From Thelephora terrestris (lineage: Eukaryota; Basidiomycota; Agaricomycetes; Thelephorales; Thelephoraceae): a DNA stretch of 64,000 bases. Below, in pieces: positions 53,900 through 64,000 of this stretch. The stretch covers positions 1,475,250 to 1,539,249 of the forward strand of contig WIUZ02000010.1 in the NCBI GenBank assembly GCA_015956445.1, written 5' to 3'. The position numbers were made by a program, and so were the translations under genes. Every line of letters begins with the position of its first letter. Positions within the stretch are counted from its first letter, which is position 1. The notes beneath the pieces are model-generated. The model saw only the letters and a program-made list of their open reading frames with translations. It was not told the DNA's origin and did no database searches.

Positions 53900-56080
53900 A
53901 TTTCTCTGGATCCTGGGTTGAGGGCTTGTTACCTCCATTCTTCGCAGGTAGCACGCGTCGGACTTCGATTGTTCCGTCATCCAATTTACTAATTGTGTAA
54001 GTTCTTATTTCTTCATTCGCGACCCATCGGGTCCCTACTCAATTCATCTAGCACTCCTTCCAGCTCATCCTGCTCCATTACATTCCACATTACTTCGTGT
54101 CCCTCGGGGTGTTTTGCCCTTGAATTCTGAGCCGAAGACCCTTATCCGCTTTTTTCGGTACTGCAGGTTCCGACGGTTCCGGTACGTATGTTTGCTCTAT
54201 GTTGTTGTTGTCTGGATCGTAATTAAACGCATCCGGATATTCGCGCAGAATGTCCAATCCGGCTTCCCCGGGTCTTGTCGGTATTGTTCCCCATACACGG
54301 CATGGTTCCTCCGGGTGATGATTGACTACCCGGTTCCGACCGTTGCGTCATTCGGTGCCTGGCGCCTTTTTGACTTCTTGTTTTCGTCTTCGGTTCCTGT
54401 TCGGTGAGGTTCCCTTTCTTCCGTTATTCCTTGCACTGCCTTTGCATTTTCCGGGATGGCCGTGCCGTCTCTGGATCCCATACGGTCCATTCGTGATTGT
54501 TGTTGGGGTCATTGCTCTCTGCCGATAGGTTTCCTTTCGAGGTAAGTCTCGATATGTTAGGCCTGTATCTTTCGCGATCGGGTACCACTGTTCTTCATTC
54601 TCGTCTTCTTCGTCCGTGCTCAACTCCTCAAGTCCTATTCGGCCTGGATCGCTGGTCGTCTGACCCATTCCATTCTTCGTGAATTGTTTCAAGTTTCCCG
54701 TACCGCGTGGTAAGTCCCGATATGTTTTCTTCATGTTTCCTTGATCGGTTAACCTTGATTCCACAGAACTTTCTTCTTCGTCAACGCTGGTCCCTCGAGG
54801 TTATTCGGACTGGATCCGGGTCGTTTGACCCATCTCTTTCCATTCCCATCGGTCTCCATACGTTTCTTGTGTCAGTAAAGTTCGGATATGTCGTTTTTGT
54901 GTTTTCCGTGATCGGTAATTTTTTGTTGATTAGACCTTTCATCGTCTTCTTCGTCTGGCCCACCATAGCTATTGTGGGCTGGATTCCAGGTCGTCTGACC
55001 CATCCATGTCCATTCTTCTCAGTTTAGGAGGTTTTTCCATGTCGGTAAGTGCGGATCTATTGAATTCGGTCTCCCACTCGTTTACCCACTCATTGTCTGT
55101 GCTATCTAGTCGGCATTCTGGGTCCCTAGTACTGCTTCCGTTGCAAACACGCAGGCTTCTACGGCCACTGATCGTTCACGGCCTCCGGTTCTCCTTTGTT
55201 CCGGTGCTCCCTTCGTTCGCACGATTGCATGTACCTTCGGATTCGTCTCCTTGGGCCTTCTCGTAAGTCGTCTCGTACGCCGTGTTCGCGTTACCTTGGC
55301 GATGGTGACTGATTTTCTTCCTGTAGGTTCCATTTTCGTTTCCGGGAGGTTGGTAGGGTTGAGGCGGATCCGGTTCAGGGTAGCGAGAGTTTGAGAGGGT
55401 TGAGGGTTTTCCGGGTGGGGTGGCGTAGATACTTCGGTTTCGTATGGGTCAGGGTCGTTCGTTGCGGCCTATCTTCATTCTTTAAGTCTTCGCTACATAG
55501 CCTTGTCACGCTTCTGGTCGCGCATGCTTTCTTTCGTTCGAGTTCACACAATGCATTCCATTCTTCGTCGGAAGCTCCTTCCGGACCATTTTAATATATG
55601 TTTCGTACAGGTCCGAACTAATGGTATTTTCGTTCGACTGTTTATTTATATCTTCGTCCGAATATTCTTCCGTCCCCTTTTCGCGCGTGGTTTCCTCCAG
55701 CTTCCGTAGATCTTCTTCCGTCCCGATCCGTCCGATTTCATCATCTGTCTCGCTTCTTCTGTCGTCTTCATCAAGCACTAGCGCTTCGCGTCGTTTGCGC
55801 GGGCGTCGGTGGGTCTTCTCTCGCGATCGTTACTGGTGAGTAAATAAAATCATTTTCTCTTTCCTCCAGGGCTTTCCGTTTCGACGCCGGCCATATTACT
55901 TCCGATCACGAGGCTTCCTTCTTCTTCCTCGCTGTCCGGTACCTCGCCTTCTTCAATTTCTTTATTCCTCCTATTGCGTATACTCTTGCCTGGTAATCCT
56001 GTGGTTGATACCTATAATTTTTGTTGTTTCTTCATTGTCCCGAGATCCATATGTAGAGGGGAAGGGGTCTGATTTTTCGC
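53900..56080 (-). CDS. Cargo: acidic, repeat-containing reading frames (fragmented gene)
   Basis: Minus-strand pieces read as an acidic disordered protein: NKEIEEGEVPDSEEEEGSL near 55950, DEDDRRSETDDEIGRIGTEE near 55770, and, between 54.35 and 55.05 kb, about three tandem units of roughly 180-250 nt carrying MGQTTSDPGR or MGQTTWNPA followed by DEEDE acidic runs and YRDLPR. Units are in different frames now, so small indels have accumulated, or exons change phase. No known domain. The region directly follows the protease on the coding strand and replaces the expected start of pol. Confidence 0.35.
54540..55060 (-). repeat. Imperfect tandem repeats of about 180-250 nt in the acidic cargo region
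   Basis: On the plus strand each unit shows GGTAAGT or TCAGTAAA then CGGATATGT/CGATATGTT, a TTCTTCGTC block, GGCCTGGATC/GGATTCCAGGTCGTCTGACCCATCC and a CCATTC block. Three units are visible. The repeat is protein-coding in origin (MGQTT and DEED motifs). Confidence 0.6.
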
Positions 56081-56109
56081 CAACCTTTATTGGTAATAAT
56101 TCTCAAATG

Positions 56110-58629
56110 AGAATTCCTACCATCTTCTATCCAAGTGGCTTATGGTCTACACCCCATTCTCTTCCAAGCAGTAGCTGAAATCCTGCATTCTTTTTACGTA
56201 GAGATTTCCGGGTGCCATAACTCTTCCTTTTGTAGTCTTCATTGTCATCTCTGCACAAGGTATCATTCCTGCACATTGGGAGAGATTCCGTCAACTGACA
56301 TCATCGGAATCCTGTGTTCCTCGGCGTTGGACCAAGGTATGCCTGCTGCTTCTATTAACCTTTGATTAACAATGTTGAGTTGGGATCCACTGTCAAGACT
56401 CCAGTCATCATAGTCCCTGCCACATTGACTGGTATCTTGATCAATCCATCCCTGGGCACTGTTACCGTAGGCTCCACAAGGTCTGTTTCATCTTCTTGAT
56501 CATAGTCTTCTTCATCTTCTGATTGTTCCTGGACTACAGCTTGAAATGGTTGCTGTTCTTCTTTTCAATCACCTCGGCGAGGAGGCCAATTTTCTGCTGC
56601 GTTGGGACAGAGACCTCATGCCCTTGTTTCATTGCGCTCACAAGGCCTCGTCGCAAAGAAGGCGCAGCATCGATTGCTTCCTGTACAGTTAGGGTAATGT
56701 TGGTGTTTAGTATTTTAGTGGCAATTGCTGAACTGTCTGGCTTCTTGGTAGTCCTGGGATTAGTGACTTTGGGACCATTGGTTTGCTCCAAATGCGCCGA
56801 GTCCTTCCTATTGTAGTTAGTAGGCTTTGCAGTGACCTCCTGGTCAACCTCCATTGGAAGCAACTGGTTGTCCGTTTACCTTTAATTACGCCCTTGTTGG
56901 GGTTAGAGGCAGACCGGATGTTCCCCGTCTGGTTGCTGTTAAGATTGACGTGATTCTTGATTGGGTGCTGTGGCCTACCAGGACTCTTTGCTTCCCTGCT
57001 CCTGGGGCTTCTCATCCCTTGGGGTCGGCTAGGTAAGACTTGCTGTACCTTCTTTCTGTGTTCCTTGCTGATTTGGGTGGTCCTTTCAACACCAAAGCTT
57101 GACAGTGTTCTACCTCCCAGAGGTCCATCCTAATTCCGCTTCTTGTTCATCAGTATCAGCATCGTTCTTCATACCTATCCACTCCTATGTAGTTACACGC
57201 AGTTTCCAAAGTAGGGTTGTATGGCAAGGCTTCAGCATAATGGACTTCAGCTGCAACATGTTTAGTAATAGCTTGTATCCATGTCTCATTAGGTGCTCGG
57301 TAGATTCTTGAGTTGTCAGGCCACTGTAACCGTCCTGACGTTGGGTCCTTTACTATCTTCCCAGCTTTTACCAATTTGTTATTTCCTCACATGCCCTAAT
57401 GTGGTGACCTTGCTGTCCACAACCAAAACAGGTGTAGTTCTGTCCGATTGGCGTTGGGGCCTGTTGGCCATAGAGAACTTTGAGGAGGGGGTTGAGACAT
57501 TCTCTGGGGTGATGGATTGAAAGGTGGTCGATAGGAGGGATTGGTCCTTGTCGTGACTGGGGGTTGGTGATTGTTGGTTGCCAAAGTTCTGATGAGGTGG
57601 TAGATCCCTCTGGAATGGTCTTCTAGGTTGATTTGGTCTTGCTGAGTTTCGGTTAGGAGGAGGTTTCTACGTAATTCTGGAGATGTGGGTACTGCTGAGC
57701 AAAGTGTACATATTTGACCCAGTACTGGGGGTCATCAATCTTGAGGTTACTCAGGTCATCCACTAGCTGGTTGAAGTCTTCATCCTGCTTTCCTTTGTGC
57801 TTCTTGGTCTTGTGGGTAACTTAGGAGGAGATTAGGTGGAGGTCAGGCGGTGATCTTGTGTTGGATAAGAGGCTTTGGTTCATCTCTGATTCGTCTTCTG
57901 AGTTATATCCTGAGAGCTTAAATGGCTTAGTGGATTCCTCTTGGTCTGACCTCTCTTCTTCAGAGGACTGGTATCCCCTTTAGGTTGCCAGGTGCTGATC
58001 AAACTATAGGTTTAAGGACTGAATCAGCTCCTTCTACTATTCTGCAATGCTGAATGGCCACTGTCACATCTAAGTGAGGTGGAACCTTCTCATCTGGGCT
58101 TCAACTTGTCGCCTGAAGGAGCATTCAAACCTTCCCAGAAATATCTGTTGACATTCTCAGTGGAGATCTTCCTCATTTCTCTGGCACGTCCTACCAACTG
58201 AGGAATTTGATTTGATTTTCTTGAATCTGTCAGGGTGTCCATTCGACGTTTCTCCATTTGGTAGTGAAGGCTTCAATTTTTCCACATTCAGGGATCCTTG
58301 CTTGTCCCCAAAGAAGTAATCGAGCTCAACCCAATAGAGTTCCATAGTCCCTTTTGGCATGGGAAGGCAAGTTCGCAGCAGGTTAGCGATCCAGGGCTAC
58401 AGTATCGAATGAGTCCTTGATACTTTCCTTTGATGAGGGACGTCATAGCGGTTGCATAGGTGGTTATATTCCTCCAAGAAGGGCTCAAGGTATTGGCAGC
58501 TCCTGTGAAGGTTCTGGTGCACGTGATTGTTGGGGGCTGGTAATTCCAAGTAGGATTTGATTGAGTAAGGAGGTCTTCAACTCCATTGAAGGGATGTTGT
58601 TCGTTTTCTGTATCTGAGATATAAGTCAT
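56110..58629 (-). pseudogene. gag: Decayed Gag-protease of the giant element
   Basis: The start ATG at 58629 (MTYISDTENEQHPFNGVEDL) lies about 90 bp inside the primer site. Capsid-like sequence follows in shifting frames (GTMELYWVELDYFFGDKQGS). A zinc knuckle CFGCGQQGHHIRAC is at 57389-57430, followed by KIVKDPTSGRLQWPD, the counterpart of the post-knuckle block in element 1. At 56863-56534 lies the pre-protease segment (ITLTVQEAIDAAPSLRRGL), and at 56394-56377 the active site DSGSQLN, then LLLGREW near 56150. At least three frame changes or stops lie between these parts, so this copy cannot make full-length Gag. Order and motifs match element 1 closely. Confidence 0.8.
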
Positions 58630-58717
58630 GTTGGTTGATGTAGAGGAGATGGAGGGAGATGAAGGTGTGATGGTGGGGAATGGTGTTTGTGGTGATAAGA
58701 TGGTGGTTTTATTGAAG

Positions 58718-58735
58718 CCCTCGCCGTGGGCTCCA
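58718..58735 (-). other. Primer-binding site of the giant element
   Basis: On the minus strand, TGGAGCCCACGGCGAGGG begins two bases after the LTR (TC spacer). It differs at one position from the site of Gypsy element 1, supporting both the orientation and the common ancestry of the two elements. Confidence 0.85.
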
Positions 58736-58737
58736 GA

Positions 58738-60154
58738 TGTCGAGTTTGCTAGGGTTGTAGTGAAGAGGGTCTATAAGAACTCTACTAGTCCTTCTTGGTT
58801 TACTTAGAAGCTAAGCGTTAACAACTAAGTAGGCTGGTTGAGAAGTCAGTTATCCCGACTATCAACTCCACAGGGTGGCGGGGTTTCGTACTTTCCGGCT
58901 CCTTGTCCTGATGAGTTCGCTGAAGGAGGTTGTAGGTCCTTCAGATGTGTTCAGAGGGGTTCAGTACCTTATCACTACTGCACGATATTCCCTGGTCCAA
59001 ACACCTAGTAAGAATGTAAAGGGGGTTGCTGATCTTGATAAGAATGGAGTTCCTGATCTACGCTGATGATCGGGAATTGGAGATAATGATGTGTGAAACT
59101 GATACAATCGAGGCTGTGTATGAGGCTGTGAAGAAGGCTGTGTAGAATGCTGTGCACTGTGGCTGTGTAAGTGGCTGTGCTGTGGCTGTGTTAAGGGGGT
59201 GGCTGTGCTAATACTTCTGAGGCTGTGCGGATATGTCTGAGTGGTTTTTTGATGATCTGTCAATATACTGCTGAGGGTGCGTCCAAATGCTGCTGAGATA
59301 CTCTGATAACTTGATACTGCGGAAACTGAGAACCTGTCTTGATAGATAAATTCTTTGATATGGTCTGAGATACTGATATGTCGGATACCAATGTGGTACT
59401 ATTACTAAATCTGTCTGCACCTAGTCAGTCACTAGTCTGAGGTAGAATACTCTCTGCCTGAAGGGTCTGCCTTCAGCACTAACAGAGATAAGGATATTGG
59501 CTACGTCACCAGAGTCAAGTGTACTAAGCTTATTCAGAAGTCCAAACTTAGAACTTATTCACACAGAGGTGGGGCTCAAAATGGTATGTGATTACTGAAA
59601 ATCACTCAACCACTCAGGCCTAAGGAGGTGAGGCAAAGTAGGGGTCTTGGTGAAAAGGGGTAGAGTAAAAGAGGGTGGGTTATAGAGAGAAGAGGGGATA
59701 GAGGGGGCAACTACTGGCCAGTGGCCAACAGCTGTTGGGTAGAGAGAGAGAGGGGTAAAAGGTTATGGGTGAGTTGCCTTTCCTTAGAACTGGGGGTGAG
59801 TTCTTTATATACTTTTTCATGTGAGATTATTCTAGAACGTTCTATGGCCTTCTACTGTATTCTATGGTAATTAATGGAGTGACAGACGTCACAAGCGTGA
59901 CAAAATGTCACAAAAGCGTGACTGGTGTCACATGGGGTGACGTTCCGTCACCTTCTAGAACATTCCGGCAAGTTCCAGGATGTTCCGGCGCATTCCAGGG
60001 TGTTCCTGAACATTCTGTAACATTCTGTAACTTTCCATGAGTTTCTTGTCCTTATCTAATCTTATCTTATCTGATAAGACTGTTATCTAATCTAATTTAA
60101 TCTTGCTGTGGTGAATTATCATAAATAATGACATGGTTGTTCTCATGTCCGACA
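58738..60154 (-). repeat. Right copy of the 1.42-kb LTR (5' LTR in element orientation)
   Basis: 1,417 bp; TATA box on the minus strand at 59803-59811. It carries the same TGAC, TTCC and GATA arrays as the left copy. Differences from the left copy are scattered single-base changes and 1-2-bp indels. Confidence 0.92.
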
Positions 60155-60500
60155 ACGCCGGTGCGATGCATTTCCAGTAATGTGCCCCGCTCTCGGCATG
60201 CTTGCAGGCAACGGATAACTGATTCGTCACGGTGTTTACCTTTCTGCCAGCTCCATTCTTTGGGGAGTCAATCACGGTCAGATCTTTGATTGACACCCGT
60301 TCCTTTGATATAGATGTGAATGTTTGCTCATGATATTCTAAAGATTTCCTATACCTTCGCGTTGTTGTTCACCTCATCATCACCGACGAGGTCGATGACC
60401 TCTGCCATGCTCTCAGATAACTTCCTCTTCTTGCTTGTATGAAATGGAGGTATGTTCGGCAACTGTGCTCCGCCAGGTAAGCTCGATGCCATGATTGGAG
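60155..60500 (-). pseudogene. Two-exon gene truncated by the giant element
   Basis: Exon 1 starts at about 60492 (MASSLPGGAQLPNIPPFHTS) and contains KKRKLSESMAEVIDLVGDDE; an intron (GTATAGG...CAAAG) ends near 60304, and exon 2 gives VSIKDLTVIDSPKNGAGRKV then NQLSVACKHAESGAHYWKCI up to the LTR. The Cys/His-Trp-x-Cys pattern at the break recalls the start of a BED-type finger in hAT-like transposase proteins, but too little remains. The left flank of the element does not continue this frame. Confidence 0.45.
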
Positions 60501-61480
60501 TCTAATAGATATATTCTGCCCTCCTTTCCTGATTCGGTGTACCGGTTCTCGGCACTGGAGCAAAGGTTTTCAATCCAAAGGCAAATCCGGCCGTCGGATA
60601 GAGGACATTTTGCAAGGACTGAAACAACCGCGCAAATCCCTGGCCCTCGTTCAACTATCGGTACAATCCCACCCGTGTTGTGACGAGAACCAAAAACAAT
60701 TTCCAGCCTGCGGTTAATTGCGGAGGTTTCGTCACCGTAGTCCTCGATCTCCTCGCCACTGACGGAGAAGGAGTGTGAGTTGATTTTAGGTCGTGGAATG
60801 GAATTGAGTTTGGGAGGTTCTCTAGCAGATGCTGGAGGCGCGCAAGTTGTTTTTAGTATCCATTCGTCGGCAGGATATTTGGGCGGATGGTTGAGGAGTG
60901 GAACGTTGGATTTGTTTGGCTTCGGCAGAGTACTGCTCGATGCTTGGCTAACGGAGATCCCATCGGCCCGGGAACATATCTAATTGGCTGCTGACTATTT
61001 TACACTCTATTTGTACCTGAGCACGCACTCTCCTTCCTTGATTCGCGCAGTGGGCGGCCTTGAGCCGTCAGAATAGCCGATGTTAGTAACAGGCCGCCCG
61101 AACACTTAAATTTCCCCACGGTTAGTAACAGTTAGTAACTCTGTTACTAACAGGGCTGTTAGAAATTCGGCAATTCCGCACGGGACCCTAGGGCCCAACG
61201 TCCTCAAGACTACGGGCTTAACGAAGGGCGACACTGTCTCCGTCTACAGGCCTGCTGCCACTTTCTGGGCCTTCGCTCGTATTGGTGTCGTTCACTCCGT
61301 CGTCTTCGCTGGTTTCTCTTTTGAGCCGCTTCGAGGCCATATTACACAAGTCCCTTGTTTTGAAGTGCCCCGAGGTCGAGTATATTATTGTCCAGAGGAG
61401 GACTGGAAACACCGTTGCCTGAACCGAGGGACGCGATAAGTGGTGGCATGAAGCACCCCCAAGGTCTCCAACCACTCTCC
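60501..61480. other. No gene recognised
   Basis: Short frames on both strands without motifs. GTTAGTAACAG and its complement are clustered at 61082-61151 (listed separately). Confidence 0.4.
61082..61151. repeat. GTTAGTAACAG direct and inverted repeat cluster
   Basis: GTTAGTAACAG occurs at 61082 and 61121, overlaps GTTAGTAACT at 61131, and is mirrored as CTGTTACTAAC at 61141-61151. This could be a protein-binding site or the end of a small element. Confidence 0.6.
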
Positions 61481-61489
61481 GCCGGAGGT

Positions 61490-62270
61490 TATGTCCGCTG
61501 AAGACCCGTTGTCCATCCTTAATGTGAGCATTGGAAGGCTATCCTCCATTCATAAACTGTCGCTGACAGTGCTCCTCGACGTTCTTAGGCCTCTGGATTC
61601 ATCAAAAGGGTATCGTCCACGCCGCTGGTAGATGCCTTCTCCGAGCCGCGCTGACCGTCAAGTACGCCTTTGTTGTCCATCCCGAGGACAGGTTTGCGTG
61701 CATGACCGATGTCGGCTGGTCACTGGTCACGCGTAAGTTTTCTATCTTACGCCGCTGCATATTCTCGTCTCATATCTGATCAGAAACATCGCCTAAGGTC
61801 CTCTTCTCGACGGTGTCACCGCCACCGTCCTCGAGTCTACCCCTGTCTACCCTACTCCATCCCGTCATTGGCAAGTTGTCGAGAAGCACAAAATCACTCA
61901 ATTCTACACTGCTCCCACCGCCATCCGTCTCCTTCGTTGTCTCGGTGAACGCCACACCCAAGATGACCTCAGCACGGTCAGAGTGTTGGGCAGTGTCAGT
62001 GAACCTATCGACCCCGAAGCTTGCTTGGGATTGGTGTGACGAGCACGTCGGAAATAAGCAATGTGCCATCGTTGACACTCGGTGGCAAACCGAGACCGGA
62101 TCGTTTCATGATAACGCCATTCCCCGGCGCCACCGAAACAAAACCAGGATCTGCTACTCTGCTCTTCTTCTCCTCGACCCAGTGTCCGGACAAGGTCTGA
62201 GTAACTTCGCCTGCGCCCTCGGTGAGGCAGATCTCACTCCTTGTTTTCGGAGAAGGCGTTTCGGTACGCC
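61490..62270 (+). pseudogene. Acetyl-CoA synthetase fragment, disrupted
   Basis: Readable pieces in order are [28 protein letters not shown] and TDVGW (61610-61730); an intron-like gap; [20 protein letters not shown] and [38 protein letters not shown]; then after a frame change [20 protein letters not shown] and LLDPVSGQ. These are the adenylate-forming core motifs of acetyl-CoA synthetase (the enzyme activating acetate with ATP and CoA). The P-loop-like start and the C-terminal GDGA/RVDDV region are missing, and there are stops and frame changes, so it cannot be functional. Intact paralogues should exist elsewhere in the genome. Confidence 0.85.
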
Positions 62271-62830
62271 GAAGGACTCTCGCAGTCCCATGTTGTCGCT
62301 GATTTGGCGTAGATAGGCCTAGATGATGGGGAGGTGGCAGATAAGACGGGAACGTGGGATTCGTGGCGTTGTTCGCACCTCCATCCAACATGAAGCGCGC
62401 AGGCATCTAAGTCTCGTCTGGAAGACTCGACAGTAATGAACTCTCCTTCTCCTATTCGCATCGCCTTATTTTCTCTGCACTCAAGTTTCACTTCCTGAGG
62501 GTCGCTAGGCGTAACCTCCATCGACTCACAGATGCAGCTGCCACAAATTCTCCCAACATTGACGGCTGTCTGGTCGTCGTAAACAAACGGGTACGGAGGC
62601 CGTCGAAGGGGGAAGCTCTCCAGACGCATCCAAAAATTAGCCCTGGTGCGGTACCCACTCGCGCGCCACCGCGCTCCTCGAACAGGGCAGAGCACGATAC
62701 GCTAGACACCCGCTGAGGGTCCAGATCTGTCGCAGCCATGTCCTTGGGCTTTATCTTACACGCGGTTGGTTTGCGTCCTACCGCTCCCTTTGTAGGATGC
62801 GGGCGCTCCTGAAGCATCTATCCCAGGCAC
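62271..62830. other. No gene recognised between two pseudogenes
   Basis: Open frames on the minus strand exist, but they have no recognised motif and probably reflect GC composition. Confidence 0.35.
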
Positions 62831-63810
62831 CCCAGAGGTAGCCATTGCGGACTGATGTCCCCGAAGTAACCCCGGCATTGGGGTTCCGCCTTTTCTGCGT
62901 TCATCTCCATCATTCACGTCTCCTGGACCCTCAACTTACTTCGCTCCTCATCGAACTCCTCATCGAATTTCAGACGATCGGCAGATTGATCTTATTCGAC
63001 GGAGTCATGGTGCAACGAGGAAAGAAAAAGTCTTTCGTGCGTACTGGCTTCCTCCTGCTTTACCTGTGGATCCCAAAGGAAGCTCATCACATGCCTTCCA
63101 GCTGGCCCCGCCACGATGCACACGATTCATCAATTTCAGGCAATCCTAACCTCGGTATTAGCAAAAGGTTACAATCTTGCTCGAACCCGACTCAAGTTAC
63201 GGATGCTTCGATCCAGCCGGTCGTCGTGTCGTCTTGATCGACACTCCTGGCTCGACTATGCCTCGCCCTGCAAGACAGAGGGTGTCTATGTTCGCAGCAT
63301 GCCACACAAGTCGTAAGTTGAATTGAAACTCAGTCCGTCGCCAATAAAATCGGTTGAACCCTACGTAGGATGTATCGTGTTGTAATCGCATGTCACCATG
63401 TCCACGCCAACGAGGTAGAAAGCTCGCTGGTGTCCCTTACTTCCACCGATCTCCGACTCCAAGATTTCCAGGATGTTGACGTCGAGGAAGGAGTTTGGTG
63501 GTCCCGGAAGCTCTGTGGCTGCAGCGCTCCTGGGGCATCAGCGCGACGGGACCAGTGAAGCTCGAGGCTGGTAACGAGCGAGAGGCCAAGTTGAAGAATT
63601 CCTTCAAGGTCATTCTCGGAAGAGGCAACCGGGATAAGACGTCACGAGAGTAACGCTCTGTCGGCGGAGACTTAACCGCCTCATCTCCGGTAATCGCTCC
63701 TGATCACTGCAGATCGAGAACGAACTCGTCGATGAACGCAAGGATATCACCGCGACTGCCGCTGAACAGGGACTCAAACGCTCAAATCGAGACGCCGACA
63801 GGAGATGAGA
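62831..63810 (+). pseudogene. AIG1/TRAFAC-like GTPase, disrupted
   Basis: Pieces of a G-domain protein family common in Agaricomycetes appear in order: SGNPNLGISKRLQSCSNPTQ and VTDAS (post P-loop and switch I), GRRVVLIDTPGSTM (G3, DTPG) after a frame change, KLAGVPYFHRISDSKI (downstream strand) in a third frame, and finally LQIENELVDERKDITATAAE at about 63710-63770. The P-loop itself is not found and at least three frame changes are needed. It is a decayed copy of a multi-copy fungal gene family. Confidence 0.75.
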
Positions 63811-64000
63811 GCGCCTCGGGATGATACGGAGCATGCGGTAGGGGAAGGATGAAGCGACCGTGAAGGGACTTGACATGGGTAGATTCCAGGCATTGGGGCC
63901 TGACGAGCAAAGAGCTAGAACGACAGCAGGGATGGCATCCACTACAAAGGATGGGTCGACGAGCCTACGGACACGTCCGATCAATGCGCCGCATCAAAGG
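63811..64000. other. Right edge, no gene recognised
   Basis: Too little sequence to judge; short minus-strand frames are probably shadows. Confidence 0.3.

Larger units (their letters stand above)
41648..60154 (-). mobile_element. Giant 18.5-kb Gypsy-like LTR element with non-retroviral cargo
   Basis: Two copies of a 1.42-kb LTR (TGTCGAG...TCCGACA) in the same orientation enclose 15.7 kb. A primer-binding site adjoins the right LTR on the minus strand, so transcription runs right to left. In that direction come decayed gag-protease (58629-56110), about 6.5 kb of acidic and coiled-coil coding sequence with introns (56.1-49.6 kb), an intact pol (49520-45975), and four small paralogous genes (45515-43140). 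Gypsy elements of this clade normally run about 7 kb with protease directly before RT, as in element 1 of this window. No target duplication is visible (GTCGT left, ACGCC right), so exchange between copies, or nesting, must be considered. Confidence 0.72.

Overview
The window is fungal nuclear DNA, most likely from a mushroom-type basidiomycete (Agaricomycotina). The reasons are dense multi-exon genes with introns of about 45-75 nt, very small exons (13 and 17 nt), fungal orthologues (RAD50, V-ATPase subunit c, NAD(P)HX epimerase) and basidiomycete-style Gypsy and Copia retroelements. Every exon boundary given here was worked out by eye from splice sites, phase and protein continuity; no alignment or database search was run.

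Region 1 (1-18.6 kb) is gene-dense housekeeping DNA: RAD50 (minus, cut by the left edge), a SET/MYND methyltransferase sharing a 163-bp divergent promoter with RAD50, an 11-exon MFS transporter, NAD(P)HX epimerase, a MYND-finger protein, a small cysteine-rich CYSTM-like protein that is too finely split to show as an open frame, the 7-exon V-ATPase proteolipid, a diverged direct duplication, and a single-exon G-patch protein.

Region 2 (18.6-41.6 kb) is repeat-rich. A family of foldback elements with CACTGGGG...CCCCAGTG ends (including one perfect 451-bp-arm palindrome) lies among three decayed copies of an unrecognised coiled-coil gene family. One of those copies is split by a young, apparently intact Gypsy element (22850-29894) with 336-bp LTRs that look identical, a 4-bp target duplication and a -1 frameshift signal between gag-protease and pol. 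A Copia gag remnant lies near 40.2 kb.

Region 3 (41.6-60.2 kb) is bounded by two copies of a 1.42-kb LTR and reads as a giant Gypsy-like element on the minus strand: LTR, primer-binding site, decayed gag-protease, about 6.5 kb of non-retroviral, apparently spliced coding sequence (acidic and coiled-coil), an intact 1181-residue RT/RNase H/integrase ORF, then four small paralogous genes, three of them with an intron at a comparable place. The LTR promoter region carries arrays resembling heat-shock, CRE/TGAC and GATA sites. This cargo is the most likely undescribed system in the window.

Region 4 (60.2-64 kb) holds broken genes: a truncated two-exon gene against the LTR, an acetyl-CoA synthetase pseudogene and an AIG1-like GTPase pseudogene. 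No tRNA, rRNA or CRISPR array was recognised.
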